Positions 32,897-43,324 of a stretch of 64,000 bases of DNA are shown piece by piece. The stretch is taken from positions 471,244,792 to 471,308,791 of the forward strand of contig CM042697.1 of assembly GCA_023614405.1 (NCBI GenBank), given 5' to 3'. The translations under genes and the position numbers were made by a program. Under the pieces are notes generated by a model that did no database searches, had not been told where the DNA came from, and was given only the letters and a program-made list of their open reading frames with translations. Every line of letters begins with the position of its first letter. Positions within the stretch are counted from its first letter, which is position 1. The stretch comes from Avena insularis. Lineage: Eukaryota > Streptophyta > Magnoliopsida > Poales > Poaceae.

Positions 32897-34410
32897 TGAA
32901 CGCCATAGCCAGAACCACCACTTGCCGGCACAGACACAGAGCCATCGACCTCCATACTAGTAACCTGAGAACCAGAGGCACCTTGCGGCAACCCCTGAGG
33001 ACCTTTTCCTCTAGATTTATCAGTCATATCATGGTCATCAAGGTCGTCCTCTTTACGCTTCCAGAAAAAAAGAGTATACATGGTATCCGGCTTGAAGTCA
33101 TTTTTCTGTTTGCGGAACCTAAAATCATACCCCTTCAACTTGATAGTAGCAGTGACATCAACATAATAACCTTTGTCATATCGATGCTTATTCAGTGTAT
33201 CCAGATTCATCATAGCTACTAAAATCCGAACTACGTTCTGATTGTATAGAGTGGGTAGGTCAACATCAACGGTAGTTCCCAAAAGTGAACCAATAGCCCA
33301 GAGACCATGAAAATGTCTAAGAGTATGCGGCACACCCTCCACATGCACCCATAACTGAGGTAGATCAAACTTGGGCTGAATATCTTTGACCTCCCACTTA
33401 CTGAGCTTGAACTGGGCATCAAAGTTTGGCACCCCCATATGGATACCATTCACTCTCTCCAAGTCTTGAAAAGAAGGAAAATTAACCAAGAATGAATTAG
33501 CATCATGATAAATAGCCTCCCACTTCCACCGAGAATTAAGAGGGCAAATTCTTGCCGTCTCTGCCTTAATCGCAGTAGAAGGAACATCCGCTCCAGAAAT
33601 AGTAACCTTAGCAATTGGATCACACCTAGGAGCTAGGTGATCCTTGAAAACACTGTCCGGCAGCTGAATGAAAATAGTATCCTCTGTCCCATTACCAGTG
33701 ACAAAAGCTGAAGGCCTAGGCAATCTCAGAGTAGGACATCTGATAGTAGGGCAAGCATCATTATTACAAACAAGACAGTAATGATGAACCGTGCAATCCT
33801 TTGTAGCATGAGTGTCAACAGAACACTTCAGCACTTTCCCGGCTTGGCGGTCTTAACCTGCTCAGCAGCTGCAAGTGTGCTCTGAATACAACCAACCGAA
33901 CTCTCGGTGTGGAGGAAGTACCCATCACCTGAGCAGGTGGTGCTGTCATGGGAACCATCGGGAACGGCTGGGAAAACTGGGCCACTGCGGGAGGCGCAGA
34001 CGCTGGTTGAACCGGCTGCATAAGTGGAGCTTGACCTTGCGGAATAACCGGTGTCTGCTTCTTCTTCTTCCTCTTGGGGCGCATCGCATTGGCTACACTA
34101 CAGGAATGGGAAGCTACGCCGACGGCCGGTTGCTACGTCGACGGCCAAACGTTGGGGCCGTCGGCGTAGCCATCGTCTAGGCCAGCTCCGCCAAGCAGCC
34201 GTCGGCATAGAATTGCCCTCGGCATATCCTATGCTACGCCGAGTACCCTCTCGGTATATTTTTTTATTTTATCGCATTAAACTTTGAAAAATCATAACTA
34301 AATCATTCTAATTCGGAAAAATACAAATAATATATCAAAATTTGCAGAAAAATAAGACCTATCTATCTACACTCAAATATTACACATTTGTAAATAAAAC
34401 ATTATATATA

Positions 34411-37020
34411 GTTTAAAACGGGCATAAAAAATTCAAAAATGATCGAAACAATGCGAAACCTTCGCGTGGTGTTATATTATGTGACATAGTTAGAAGGAAA
34501 AATATAAAACTTGGTATATTGATTATGTCTCAAAAAAACCTTCACAAAATGACCTATCTCATTCGAGGTTTATTCTTGGCTTTCTGGTCAAATGACCAAT
34601 GTTATGGATAGAATCAAGGCATAGTTTGTGATAATTTTCCCATATTGTGCATACACATGCATCATAGGATAGCGAACAATGTTGCAGGAGGAAGCTTTCC
34701 TTTTTGTCGCACCAAAAAGGCATTTTCCATTTTCCGAGCATAAAAAACTGACGGTTTTGTGAAGCAACCACCAAATGGCTAATTCAAAATGGTACCACCA
34801 TATTTTACAAAAATACTATACCACCTTATATGGAAAATGTCCCAATAAGGGGATTCGAAACCTTTCCGTCCACCTCTGGTGAAAAAGACAAATTCCTGCC
34901 GAATCGGCAGGAAGTGGGTCAGATATGAACTACAGGTACATGATCCGATGCTCATGTTTTTTTACAAAAATCATTTTTAGGTTCACAATATGCTATTTTA
35001 TCAAAAATCAAATGCAAGTTTAGCGAGGCTCGGCCCCGAGCTAAGAATCTTCATGCCCGTCGTTCGACAAAGTTTGACGATAGTTTAAAACGGGCATAAA
35101 AAATTTAAAAACGATCGAAACAATGCGAAACCTTCACGTGGTGTCATATTATGTGACATAGTTATAAGTAAATATATTAAACTTGATATATTGATTATGT
35201 CTCAAAAAAACCTTCACAAAATGACCTATCTCATTCGAGGTTTCTTGGCTTTCTGGTCAAATGACCAATGTTATGGCTAGAATTAAGGCATAGTTTGTGA
35301 TAATGTGCCCATATTGTGCATACACATGCATCATGGGATGGCAAACAATATTTCAGGAGGAAGTTTTTCTTTTCGTCGCACCAAAAAGCCATTTCCCATT
35401 TTCCGAGCACAAAAAATGGACGGTTTTGTGAAGCAACCACCAAATGGCTAATTCAAAATGCTACCATCACATTTTACAAAAATACTATACCACCTTATAT
35501 GCACAATGTCCCAACAGGGGGATCCGAAACCTTTCCGTCCACCTCTGGTGAAAAAGACAAATTCCTGCCGAATCGGTAGGAAGTGGGTCAGATATGAACT
35601 ACAAGTACAAGATCCGATGCTCATGTTTTTTTACAAAAATCATTTTTAGGTTCACAATATGCTATTTTATCAAAGATCCAATGCAAGTTTAGCAAGGCTC
35701 GGCCCCGAGCTAAGAATTTTCATGCCCGCCGTTTGACAAAGTTTGACGATAGTTTAAAATGGGCATAAAAAATTCAAAAACGATCGAAACAATGCGAAAC
35801 CTTCGCGTGGTGTCATATTATGTGACATAGTTATAAGTGAAAATATCAAACTTGATATATTGATTATGTCTCAAAAAAACCTTCACAAAATGACCTATCT
35901 CATTCGAGGTTTCTTGTCTTTCGGGTCAAATGACCAATGTTATGGCTAGAATCAAGGCATAGTTTGTGATAATGTGCCCATATTGTGCATACACATGCAT
36001 CATGGGATGGCGAACAATATTGTAGGAGGAAGTTTTTCTTTTCGTCGCACCAAAAAGCCATTTCCCATTTTCTGAGCACAAAAAATAGACGGTTTTGTGA
36101 AGCAACCGCCAAATGGCTAATTCAAAATGGTACCAACACATTTTACAAAAATACTATACCACCTTATATAGACAATGTCCCAATAAGGGGATCCGAAACC
36201 TTTCCGTCCACCTCTGGTGAAAACGATAAATTCCTTCCGAATCGGCAGGAAGTGAGTCAGATATGAACTACAGGTACATGATCCGATGCTCATGTTTTAA
36301 AAAAAAATCATTTTTAGGTTCACAATATGCTATTTTATCAAAAATCCAATACAAGTTTAGCGAGGCTCGGTCCCGAGCTAAGAATCTTCATGCCCGGCGT
36401 TCGACAAAGTTTGACGATAGTTTAAAACGGGCATAAAAAATTTAAAAACGATCGAAACAATGCGAAACCTTCGCGTGGTGTCATATTATGTGACATAGTT
36501 ATAATTAAAAATATTAAACTTGATATATTGATTATGTCTCAAAAAACCCTTCACAAAATGACCTATCTCATTCGAGGTTTCTTGGCTTTCGGGTCAAATG
36601 ACCAATGTTATGGCTAGAATCAAGGCATAGTTTGTGATAATGTGCCCATATTGTGCATACACATGCATCATGGGATGGCGAACAATGTTGCAGGAGAAAG
36701 TTTTCCTTTTCATCGCACCAAAAAGCCATTTCCCATTTTCCGAGCACAAAAAACGGACGATTTTGTGAAGCAACCACCAAATGGATAATTCAAAATGCTA
36801 CCACCACATTTTACAAAAATACTATACCATCTTATATGGACAATGTCCCAACAGGGGTATCCAAAACCTTTTCGTCCACCTCTGGTGAAAAAGACAAATT
36901 CCTGCCGAATCGGCAGGAAGTGGGTCAGATATGAACTACATGTACATGATCCGATGCTCATGTTTTTTTATAAAAATCATTTTTAGGTTCACAATATGCT
37001 ATTTTATTAAAGATTCAATG
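34411..37020. repeat. Tandem array, four ~670-bp units, inside the CACTA element
   Basis: The marker gtttaaaa-gggcataaaa starts at 34411, 35083, 35752 and 36420, giving periods of 672, 669 and 668 bp. A fifth partial unit begins about 37020 (cttttcatcgcaccaaaaag). Units are highly alike. Each contains a chance minus-strand ORF of ~70 residues starting MVVASQNR or similar. Satellite-like amplification within a transposon. Confidence 0.9.
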
Positions 37021-37440
37021 CAAGTTTTTCTTTTCATCGCACCAAAAAGCCATTTTCATTATCCGAGCGCAAAAAAGGAATTTTCTAAAGCAAGCACCAA
37101 ATAGATAATTCAAAAAACGGAGGGTTTGCGATTAGTTGATATGGATATCATATTTGGATTCCTCTCATTTTTCTGATCAATTTAGACATATTATTTGTTA
37201 AATTCCGATTTACAGATTTAAAGATATTAATTATTCCATATTAAATAGAAAAATAGAAAAAAGTAAAATTATTATATTTTTATTTGAATTCAATAATATT
37301 TTTACTTATTTATTAATGTTTACTTAGATAATTTTTTGTAATTTCAAAAAATACAAGCATGTGACATGTTGATATAAGGGTTAATAGGATTGATATCATA
37401 GTATTGACAACAATGTATGAATTACTTTGCGGAAACAGAT

Positions 37441-37515
37441 TCTGAAGGAACGAGGAAGTTAAGCGTGCTGGAGCTGGAGTAGTATTAGGATGGGTGACCG
37501 GCCAGGAAGTTTGAC
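37441..37515 (+). ncRNA. 5S-rRNA-like segment (partial)
   Basis: gaagttaagcgtgctggagc, then agtagtattaggatgggtga and ccggccaggaagt, follow plant 5S rRNA over roughly its positions 45-110. The internal-promoter elements (box A around aagttaagcgtgct, the intermediate element and box C around ggatgggtgacc) are recognisable. The first ~45 bases and the 3' end are missing or diverged. It lies between the tandem array and the right end of the CACTA element, and is more likely a captured or SINE/TRIM-derived fragment than an active gene. Confidence 0.7.
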
Positions 37516-39175
37516 CAAGACTGTAATTTAATTAAATATTAAGTATAATTAGTGTTAAAAAGGTTCAAAGTGAGAGATTAACGAGTCAAACAATCCAAAG
37601 ATTCAAAAATTGAGAAAAAAATAAAATAATTTTTTTTTAAATTTTTTTTGCAACCTGTCGACAAGCTATGCCGACGGCCGCTACGCCGACGACATTGCCC
37701 TCGGCGTAGCATACGCCGACGGTATTTTGATACGCCGACGGCCTCTACGTGCTCCGCCGAGGAAGACCTTTGCCGAGGAGGCTACGCCGAGGGCAGCCAT
37801 CGGCGTACCATACGCCGAGGGCATTTTAGCCTACGCCGACGGCTTTTTGCCCTCGGCGTAGCGCGCGTGTCCTGTAGTGCTACCCCTAGCTGCACCGGTT
37901 GGGCAGCTAAAGGTTGAGCTTGCGGAGGAGGGACAGGCATGAAAGGCTGCCCCTGCTGCGAAAACTGATACGACAACGCCTGGAACTGCTGGAACGGAGG
38001 ATACTGAACAAAAGGCATCTGCTGTGGCGGCATGAACGCCGACGTCCCCACCTGACGAGATGGTGGCTGCAACGGCACTCCACCCACTGCTCCAAAGGAA
38101 GAAGGAGCCCATCGTACGGGCCGATCCATGGGCTCCCGTGCTTGGCATCGAAGGAGCAGGCGGATGAAGAGGCAGCCGCACGTGTCCTGGGGCGAACACA
38201 CCCGCAGGAGGCGGACGTTGCGCAGGTCCCGACATGGCGACGACGTCGGCGAAGGATCGCCGGAGACCAGCTGTCGGCGAAGAGGCAGATATGGCGGGCG
38301 ATGAGGCGAGACAGCGGCCCGCCCACGACAGCGAACCCGGCGGAGGCGGGGGCGATGAGGAAGTCGTGACGAGGGAGGCGGCTGGGAAGGTGTCGGATGG
38401 GTCTTCGCTAGGGCAAAGCGGCTGTACCCACAACTTCCGAAACCTCCGACGCAGGTGGGCCCAAGGCTGCATGCGCAGAAGCCCGTCCCTCCTTGTCCTC
38501 CGGAAACGGCTCAATTTGAAACTGCATGTCGCCCGCGATCATCGCGCCTGACCGGTTTGGCAAGATCGCTGGAGGCGCAACAGCCGGAGGAGACGTCGCA
38601 GCTCCGATCACCTTCTCGAGGAAATGTCCAAGAATCGGCGGCGGCGTAATCCGGCGCTGCGGCAACGGACCACGCCAAGGTGCCATACGAGGACACCGCA
38701 CAATCCGCAGCCCCGACGGAGAGGAGAAACCCCCTCTGCGACCTGAACCCATCAGTGGAGAAGTCTCTGCCGCCGGCGAACCAGCCTACCCCACCAAACC
38801 GACCGACGCCGCGTAGACATCGACCGACCTGCAAAAACGAGGAGACGTACCTGTCGGCGAGCGCGGACGACGCGCCTTCTCCCAATACCGGGGCAACGGA
38901 GTCGGGAACCCGATTTCCCTCCAGAAATCCCCCACCGTCTCCTTCTCCGATTTCTTCCTCCGGTGGACCACTGGCGTCCACTCCTCCTCCGGGACATCGT
39001 CGGCAAGAGCCTGGAGCGTGACCTTGACTGGGATGCAATCACCCTCCTCCTCAGATCCGCTGGACTCAGAGCCCAAACATGAGAACCGCGAACCCGAAGC
39101 TGATGTCCTCGACGCGAGGCGCCTGACAACAACGGAGGAGTGGGCGCGAGGGTGAGCCGGCGACGCCGACCCGCC

Positions 39176-39414
39176 TGCCAGCCAGTTCCCCTAAAACTCT
39201 TGATCCAATCACAAATCTCATCTACACACTGAGGCAATGCATTCCTGCTATCTAAAGAGCAGGTAACTACACTCCCATGTGTATCTAGCCACAAGGCATC
39301 TAAAGAAAATGTGATCTACACTTTCCCTTTTCACAACAAAATCTGCAAGACTCACTCCCTTCCCAACCTCTTTTTACTAAATTATCTTTAGTCAGAACTA
39401 TCAAGAAAAATGTG
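39176..39414 (-). pseudogene. Old LINE ORF2 zf-RVT fragment (part 1)
   Basis: Minus-strand sequence encodes LTKDNLVKRGWEGSESCRFC, then, after decay, CVDEICDWIKSFRGTGWQ, the zinc-binding domain at the end of plant LINE ORF2. Its continuation lies 19.6 kb away at 19552-19315. The 5' edge (39414) abuts the target duplication. Confidence 0.8.
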
Positions 39415-39415
39415 A

Positions 39416-39448
39416 AGTCACTCCATTGACAGGGGCAATGGAGTGACT
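39416..39448. repeat. Perfect 13-bp inverted repeat (hairpin)
   Basis: agtcactccattg, a 7-base loop, then its exact complement caatggagtgact. It overlaps the right target duplication of the old LINE. It could be a hairpin that favoured insertion or part of an older MITE. Confidence 0.8.
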
Positions 39449-39817
39449 CTTTCAAGCAGTCATATATTTCTTAGCCTTTGGATAAGTATCGAAATATCCA
39501 TTTCAATCCATACATTTGCCAGCACATTAACGCAGTCACCACTAATATGTGCCTAAAAATTTAATCAATATCTGTACAGGGATTGGGTCGTGACTGGTTA
39601 CATGGAGCAGATTAGTCATAACAGTAGTAGGCAGCAAAAAAGAGACAAAAGATTCAAGATCTGAAAGCGGAAGCAGCAACCTGAAGGCATGTTTTTTCCC
39701 CTGATTAATAACAATGAGAAGCTCGGAGAAAAGACAAAGTACAATAGGTCGAATGCAAGTTGATTACAGACCGAAATGGCCCTTACAAAAGTTAGTACAA
39801 CAGGGTTAGCTTAGCCA
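39449..39817. other. 3' flank of the fifth F-box gene
   Basis: No supported gene. It is probably the downstream region of the minus-strand F-box gene ending at 39818, AT-rich near 39480-39560. Confidence 0.4.
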
Positions 39818-40599
39818 TCAAAGACTCGGTGTGAACCAGACTTCCAACGGACAGCACGTTCGGTAATGTTCTCCACCTGATGAGAAAGCAGCCTCAAGGG
39901 TCCGTTTCTTCATGTCATAGACCTTCACACCCTTCCATTTGTTATGGCGTTTATAGAAAACATTATGCTCTACCAGACGGGGAGTTGTGAAGTAGATACA
40001 GTCCGGTTTAAGCTCAGGGAATTCCTTGGTGGATAAAAGTCCTGGATTATTCTGTCCGACGAAAGCCGAGTGCCCCCGTAGGGCCTTCTCCGAGCTCAGT
40101 CCTACCATTTTCTGACTCTTCATGTCCAGCCTGTCTATTTCAACCATGACGTTGTTTACCTGGTGCCTGTCGAGAATGACACGTAGCTGCAGGAGACGAC
40201 CCCAAGGAGTCGAAACCAAGTACCTCATGATAACATCACCATCAAAGTCATCCTCGTCGTCCTTGGCGATGATCGTTTTTAGCCACAGTTCACCAGGTCC
40301 ACCAAAGTCCAAACACTTCAATCTCTCTTTCATTGTTACCGCGTAGAACCTTCCACGGTGGTAGACACAATCGGCAAAGCTATCATCTCTTCTCCGTATC
40401 CGTGAAACCTGTTGCCAACAGGCTCCTACCCTCGCGAAAGAGAGTCGCTTGCCATCCAAATAGATGGCCAAAGCAATTGTACGACCCGCAGATGGAGAAC
40501 GTGACAGCACAACCTTGTCGTAGAAATGCCCACCCAGTTTGTGCAAATCGTACACACGGGTACACTTGTAACACCCGTAGCAATACCCGATAAGGGTCT

Positions 40600-40730
40600 T
40601 GTTAGGAATATGCAACTTTTATTTTTCTGAGGGCAAAGGCCACAATATATAATACAGGTACAAGTGTAAATATGTAGGAAGCCCCCTAACATATGGGGAA
40701 ACGATAATATACAAATATATACATCTAACA
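40600..40730 (-). repeat. 3' LTR of the short-LTR copia
   Basis: 131 bp, TG..CA ends. It carries a small extra block (gagggcaaaggccac region) compared with the right LTR. Confidence 0.9.
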
Positions 40731-40797
40731 CCCCCCTCAAACTCATGGTGGACACGACACTGAGTTTGGAGAGTAAGAAATCATGCTGCGCTCTGGT

Positions 40798-42180
40798 CTA
40801 TGCCTTTATAAAAAAATCCGCCAACTGTAAATCTGAAGGCACATACTGAAGCGCAACAACCTGAGTCTGCACCTGAACACGTGTATAGAAAGCATCAACA
40901 CCAATATGCTTGATAAGCTCATGCTTGACCGGATCACGTGCAACACTGATAGCACATGTACTGTCAGACAAAACCAGAGTGGGTGTAGTAATAGAGACCC
41001 AAAAATCCGCAAATAACCACCGTAACCAGGTCACTTCAGCAGTCAACAAGGCCATAGCACGCAACTCAGCCTCGACACTCGAACGGGAAACCGCTGTCTG
41101 TTTCTTCGTCTTCGAAGCAATGAGCGAACCACCAAGAAACACACAGTAAGCAGAAAGTGAACGGCGATCCGAAGGATCACTCGCCCACATAGCATCCGAA
41201 TAGCACTCGAGCTGGAGGGAGCTGGAACGCGGAAAGAAAAGGCGACGAGTGATCGTACCACGTAGATAACGAAGAACACTGAGAAGATGACTATAGTGAA
41301 CAGTGGTAGGAGCAGAAACAAACTGACTCAGAATATAAACAGGATAAGAGATGTCAGGACGAGTGACAGCAAGATAAACAAGACTCCCGACAAGATGATG
41401 ATAACGTGTCGGATCAGGAAGAGAATCACCATCAGTAGGTTGAAGCTTAACATTAAGCTCCATAGGGGTCTCAACAGTGCGCTCATCCCCAAGAGCAGCA
41501 CGAGCAAGGAGATCATGAATATACTTTTCCTGAGAGATATAAAAGCCATCAGAAGTGGAGGAAACCTCAATCCCAAGAAAGTATCGAAGAGGACCAAGAT
41601 CAGTCATAAGAAACTGATCACGAAGACGAACCTTAACAAAGGCGATATACTCAGAATCATCACCAGTAATGATCATATCATCAATATAGAGAAGAAGAAG
41701 AGTGCGTCCACGAGGAGAAGTGTGAACAAACAGCGCTGGATCATGAGCACTAGGAGAGAAACCAGCAGCAGTCACCACAGAAGCAAAGCGCTCAAACCAG
41801 GCACGAGAGGCCTGTTTGAGGCCATAAAGAGAACGTCGAAGACGACAAACCATCCCCTCGGGAACAGAATACCTAGAAGGAGGCTGCATATAAACCTCCT
41901 CACTCAACTCACCATTGAGAAAGGCATTCTGAACATCAAGCTGGAACACAGACCTGTGACGAATAGAAGCAACAACAAGAAGAGTACGCACAGTGGTCAT
42001 ATGAGCCACAGGAGCAAAGGTCTTATCATAGTCACGACCATGCTCCTGCTGAAAACCACGAGCCACAAGACGCGCTTTATAGAGCTCAAGAGATCCATCA
42101 GAGCGGGTCTTAATCTTATAGACCCACTTACACGTGATAGGACGAACACCGGGAGGAGGAGAAACAAGATCTCAGGTGCC
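40798..42180 (-). pseudogene. Short-LTR copia RT and RNase H
   Basis: Minus frame from about 42171 (ITCKWVYKIKTRSDGSLELYKARLVARGF) through RT blocks QLDVQNAFLNG, LYGLKQASRAWFERF and LLYIDDMIITGDD to RNase H (YSDAMWASDPSDRRS, SRSSVEAELRAMA, ADFFIKA) and a stop at 40798. A TGA at ~42172 replaces the Trp expected in TGTWDLV. Otherwise the RT/RNase H is open and the catalytic YIDD is kept. The large plus-strand frame over this region is an antisense shadow. Confidence 0.88.
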
Positions 42181-43324
42181 AGTGCGCTCAAGCGCAGCAA
42201 TCTCCTCAGCCATGGCCAGCTGCCATTCAGGATGATGCTCAGCATCCCGATAAGAAGTCGGCTCGGAGGCAACAGAAAGACCATACTGACTGGGAGAGTA
42301 ATGGTTGGGGGCACGACGCTGACGAACAGGACGAGTAGAGGGAAGCTCATCAGAGGAAGACGACTTAGGATACGACGAGGAAGAAGAAGGTAGAGCAGAG
42401 GAAGACGCCGGAGAACGAGGAGAACTAGGAGAACTAGATGGAACAGAGGCGGACGGTGTCGAAGAAGAAACATCAGGTGGAGGAGATCCTGAAGAAGACA
42501 CAATAGGAGTAGAAGGAGGTGTGTCAGGAAAGAGAAGAAAAGAGATATCTTCCACCGGGTAGGTACCAGCGGTGGAACGAGGATAGAAAGGACGCGTCTC
42601 ATCAAAAGTAACATCACGAGAGATACGCATCCGACGACCAACGGGGTCCCAACAGCGATAGCTCTTATGCTCATCACTGTATCCAAGGAAGACACACTCA
42701 ACAGACTGAGTAGTTAGTTTGGTGCGTTCGCGAGGAGCAAGGAGAACATAGCAAACACAACCAAACGAGCGAAGCATGGAGTAGTCTGGAGACTGTCCAG
42801 ATAGGCGCTCAAGAGGGATACCACCCTGCAGAGCAGCAGAAGGCTGAATATTGATGAGGTAAGCCGACGAGTGGCGACCTCAGCCCGAAATGCGGAGGAA
42901 GGAAGAAGCAATCATCATGGAACGAGTGGTCTCAAGAAGATGGCGATGCTTACGCTCGAACGTCATTACGGGCATGTGCGCCAGACGGAGAATCGAGCAA
43001 GGGTGCCACCTTAGCAAGAACACTACGCAACATCTGGGAGATATACTCACCAGCAGAATCAACACGAAACACGCGAATGGGGGTAGAATATTGAGTGCGG
43101 ACCATGGCCGCAAAACGATGATATATGGAGAGCACTTCACTACGAGAGCGCATAAAATACAACCAAGTGTACCGAGAAAAATCATCGATGAATAAAATAT
43201 AGTAGCGATGGCCCCCTTGCGAAGCGAAAGGAGCCGGACCCCAAACATCGGAATGAACTAAATCAAAAGGTCGTTGAGATACATACGCGCTAGTAGGGTA
43301 GGGATGCTGAATCTGTTTGCCCAA
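42172..43324 (-). pseudogene. Short-LTR copia integrase region
   Basis: The minus-strand integrase core begins near 43300: PFDLVHSDVWGPAP, YYILFIDDFSRYTW and FRVDSAGEYI give the first two catalytic acids in context. After 42950 the frame changes repeatedly. The C-terminal part is clear at 42777-42172 (LRSFGCVCYVLLAPRERTK, CVFLGYSDEHKSYRCWDP, Ser/Pro linker, YGLSVASEPTSYRDAEHHPEW). The third catalytic region is disrupted. Confidence 0.8.

Larger units (their letters stand above)
34096..37879. mobile_element. CACTA-type non-autonomous transposon, 3,784 bp
   Basis: Starts cactacaggaa and ends tgtcctgtagtg. The 3-bp duplication cta lies at 34093-34095 and 37880-37882. Both ends carry many copies of a tacgccgacggc / gccctcggcgta subterminal motif in both orientations (34115-34255 and 37660-37860). 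There is no transposase frame. The core is a ~670-bp tandem array followed by an AT-rich segment with a 5S-rRNA-like stretch. It interrupts LINE ORF1 between QLGVA and ANAMRPKRKK. Confidence 0.9.
23394..39160 (-). pseudogene. LINE ORF1 (DUF4283/zinc-knuckle RNA-binding protein), split
   Basis: ORF1 is in four blocks on the minus strand. The blocks are 39160-37883 (acidic SSGSEEEGD and a Pro/Gln-rich region), 34092-33840 (basic RPKRKKKKQ), 33834-32902 (zinc-knuckle region with several Cys/His, PDSVFKDHLAP, and DUF4283-like LWVHVEGVPHTLRHFHGLW) and 24243-23394 (C-terminal tail ending VSR). A CACTA element separates blocks 1 and 2, and a copia element blocks 3 and 4; each junction is coherent across one TSD copy. 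Further frameshifts occur in block 1 and near 33840. The likely role was an RNA chaperone that packages LINE RNA. No initiating ATG is obvious; the first clear frame starts near 39150. Confidence 0.8.
19553..39175 (-). mobile_element. Full-length-like LINE (~7.2 kb without insertions)
   Basis: Minus-strand LINE with ORF1 (DUF4283 and zinc knuckle), ORF2 (endonuclease, RT, zf-RVT), a 3' UTR containing gcagaggccgggtgtaatac, and an A-tail at 19553-19559. It sits in the old LINE with only a 3-bp duplication (tgc, 19550-19552 and 39176-39178); removal restores the old LINE's frame. Subtracting the copia (24249-32896) and CACTA (34096-37879) insertions plus TSDs leaves about 7,183 bp. The 5' end position is inferred from the restored frame. 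All coding parts carry stops or frameshifts, so it is no longer autonomous. Confidence 0.8.
19086..39414 (-). mobile_element. Old 5'-truncated LINE, split by a younger LINE
   Basis: The outermost layer of the nest. The 11-bp duplication aagtcactcca lies at 19075-19085 and 39415-39425. The minus strand ends in a short A-rich tail at 19086-19092. Its own sequence is only 19086-19552 and 39176-39414, encoding the zinc-binding C-terminal part of a LINE ORF2. It was therefore 5' truncated at insertion (~700 bp). The middle is the younger LINE at 19553-39175 with its own nested insertions. Confidence 0.8.

Noticed and set aside
34559..36780. Four similar ~70-residue minus-strand ORFs (MVVASQNR...-type)
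   Set aside because: They recur only because the underlying DNA is a ~670-bp tandem array in a CACTA element. There is no conserved domain and no start context; tandem copies of non-coding DNA explain them.
37648..39294. Several overlapping ORFs on both strands
   Set aside because: The minus strand is LINE ORF1, which accounts for the region; the rest are shadows in GC-rich DNA or CACTA subterminal repeats.
41287..42393. 368-residue plus-strand ORF, Arg/Lys/Ser-rich
   Set aside because: It is antisense to the copia RT/RNase H, whose minus-strand motifs are unmistakable.
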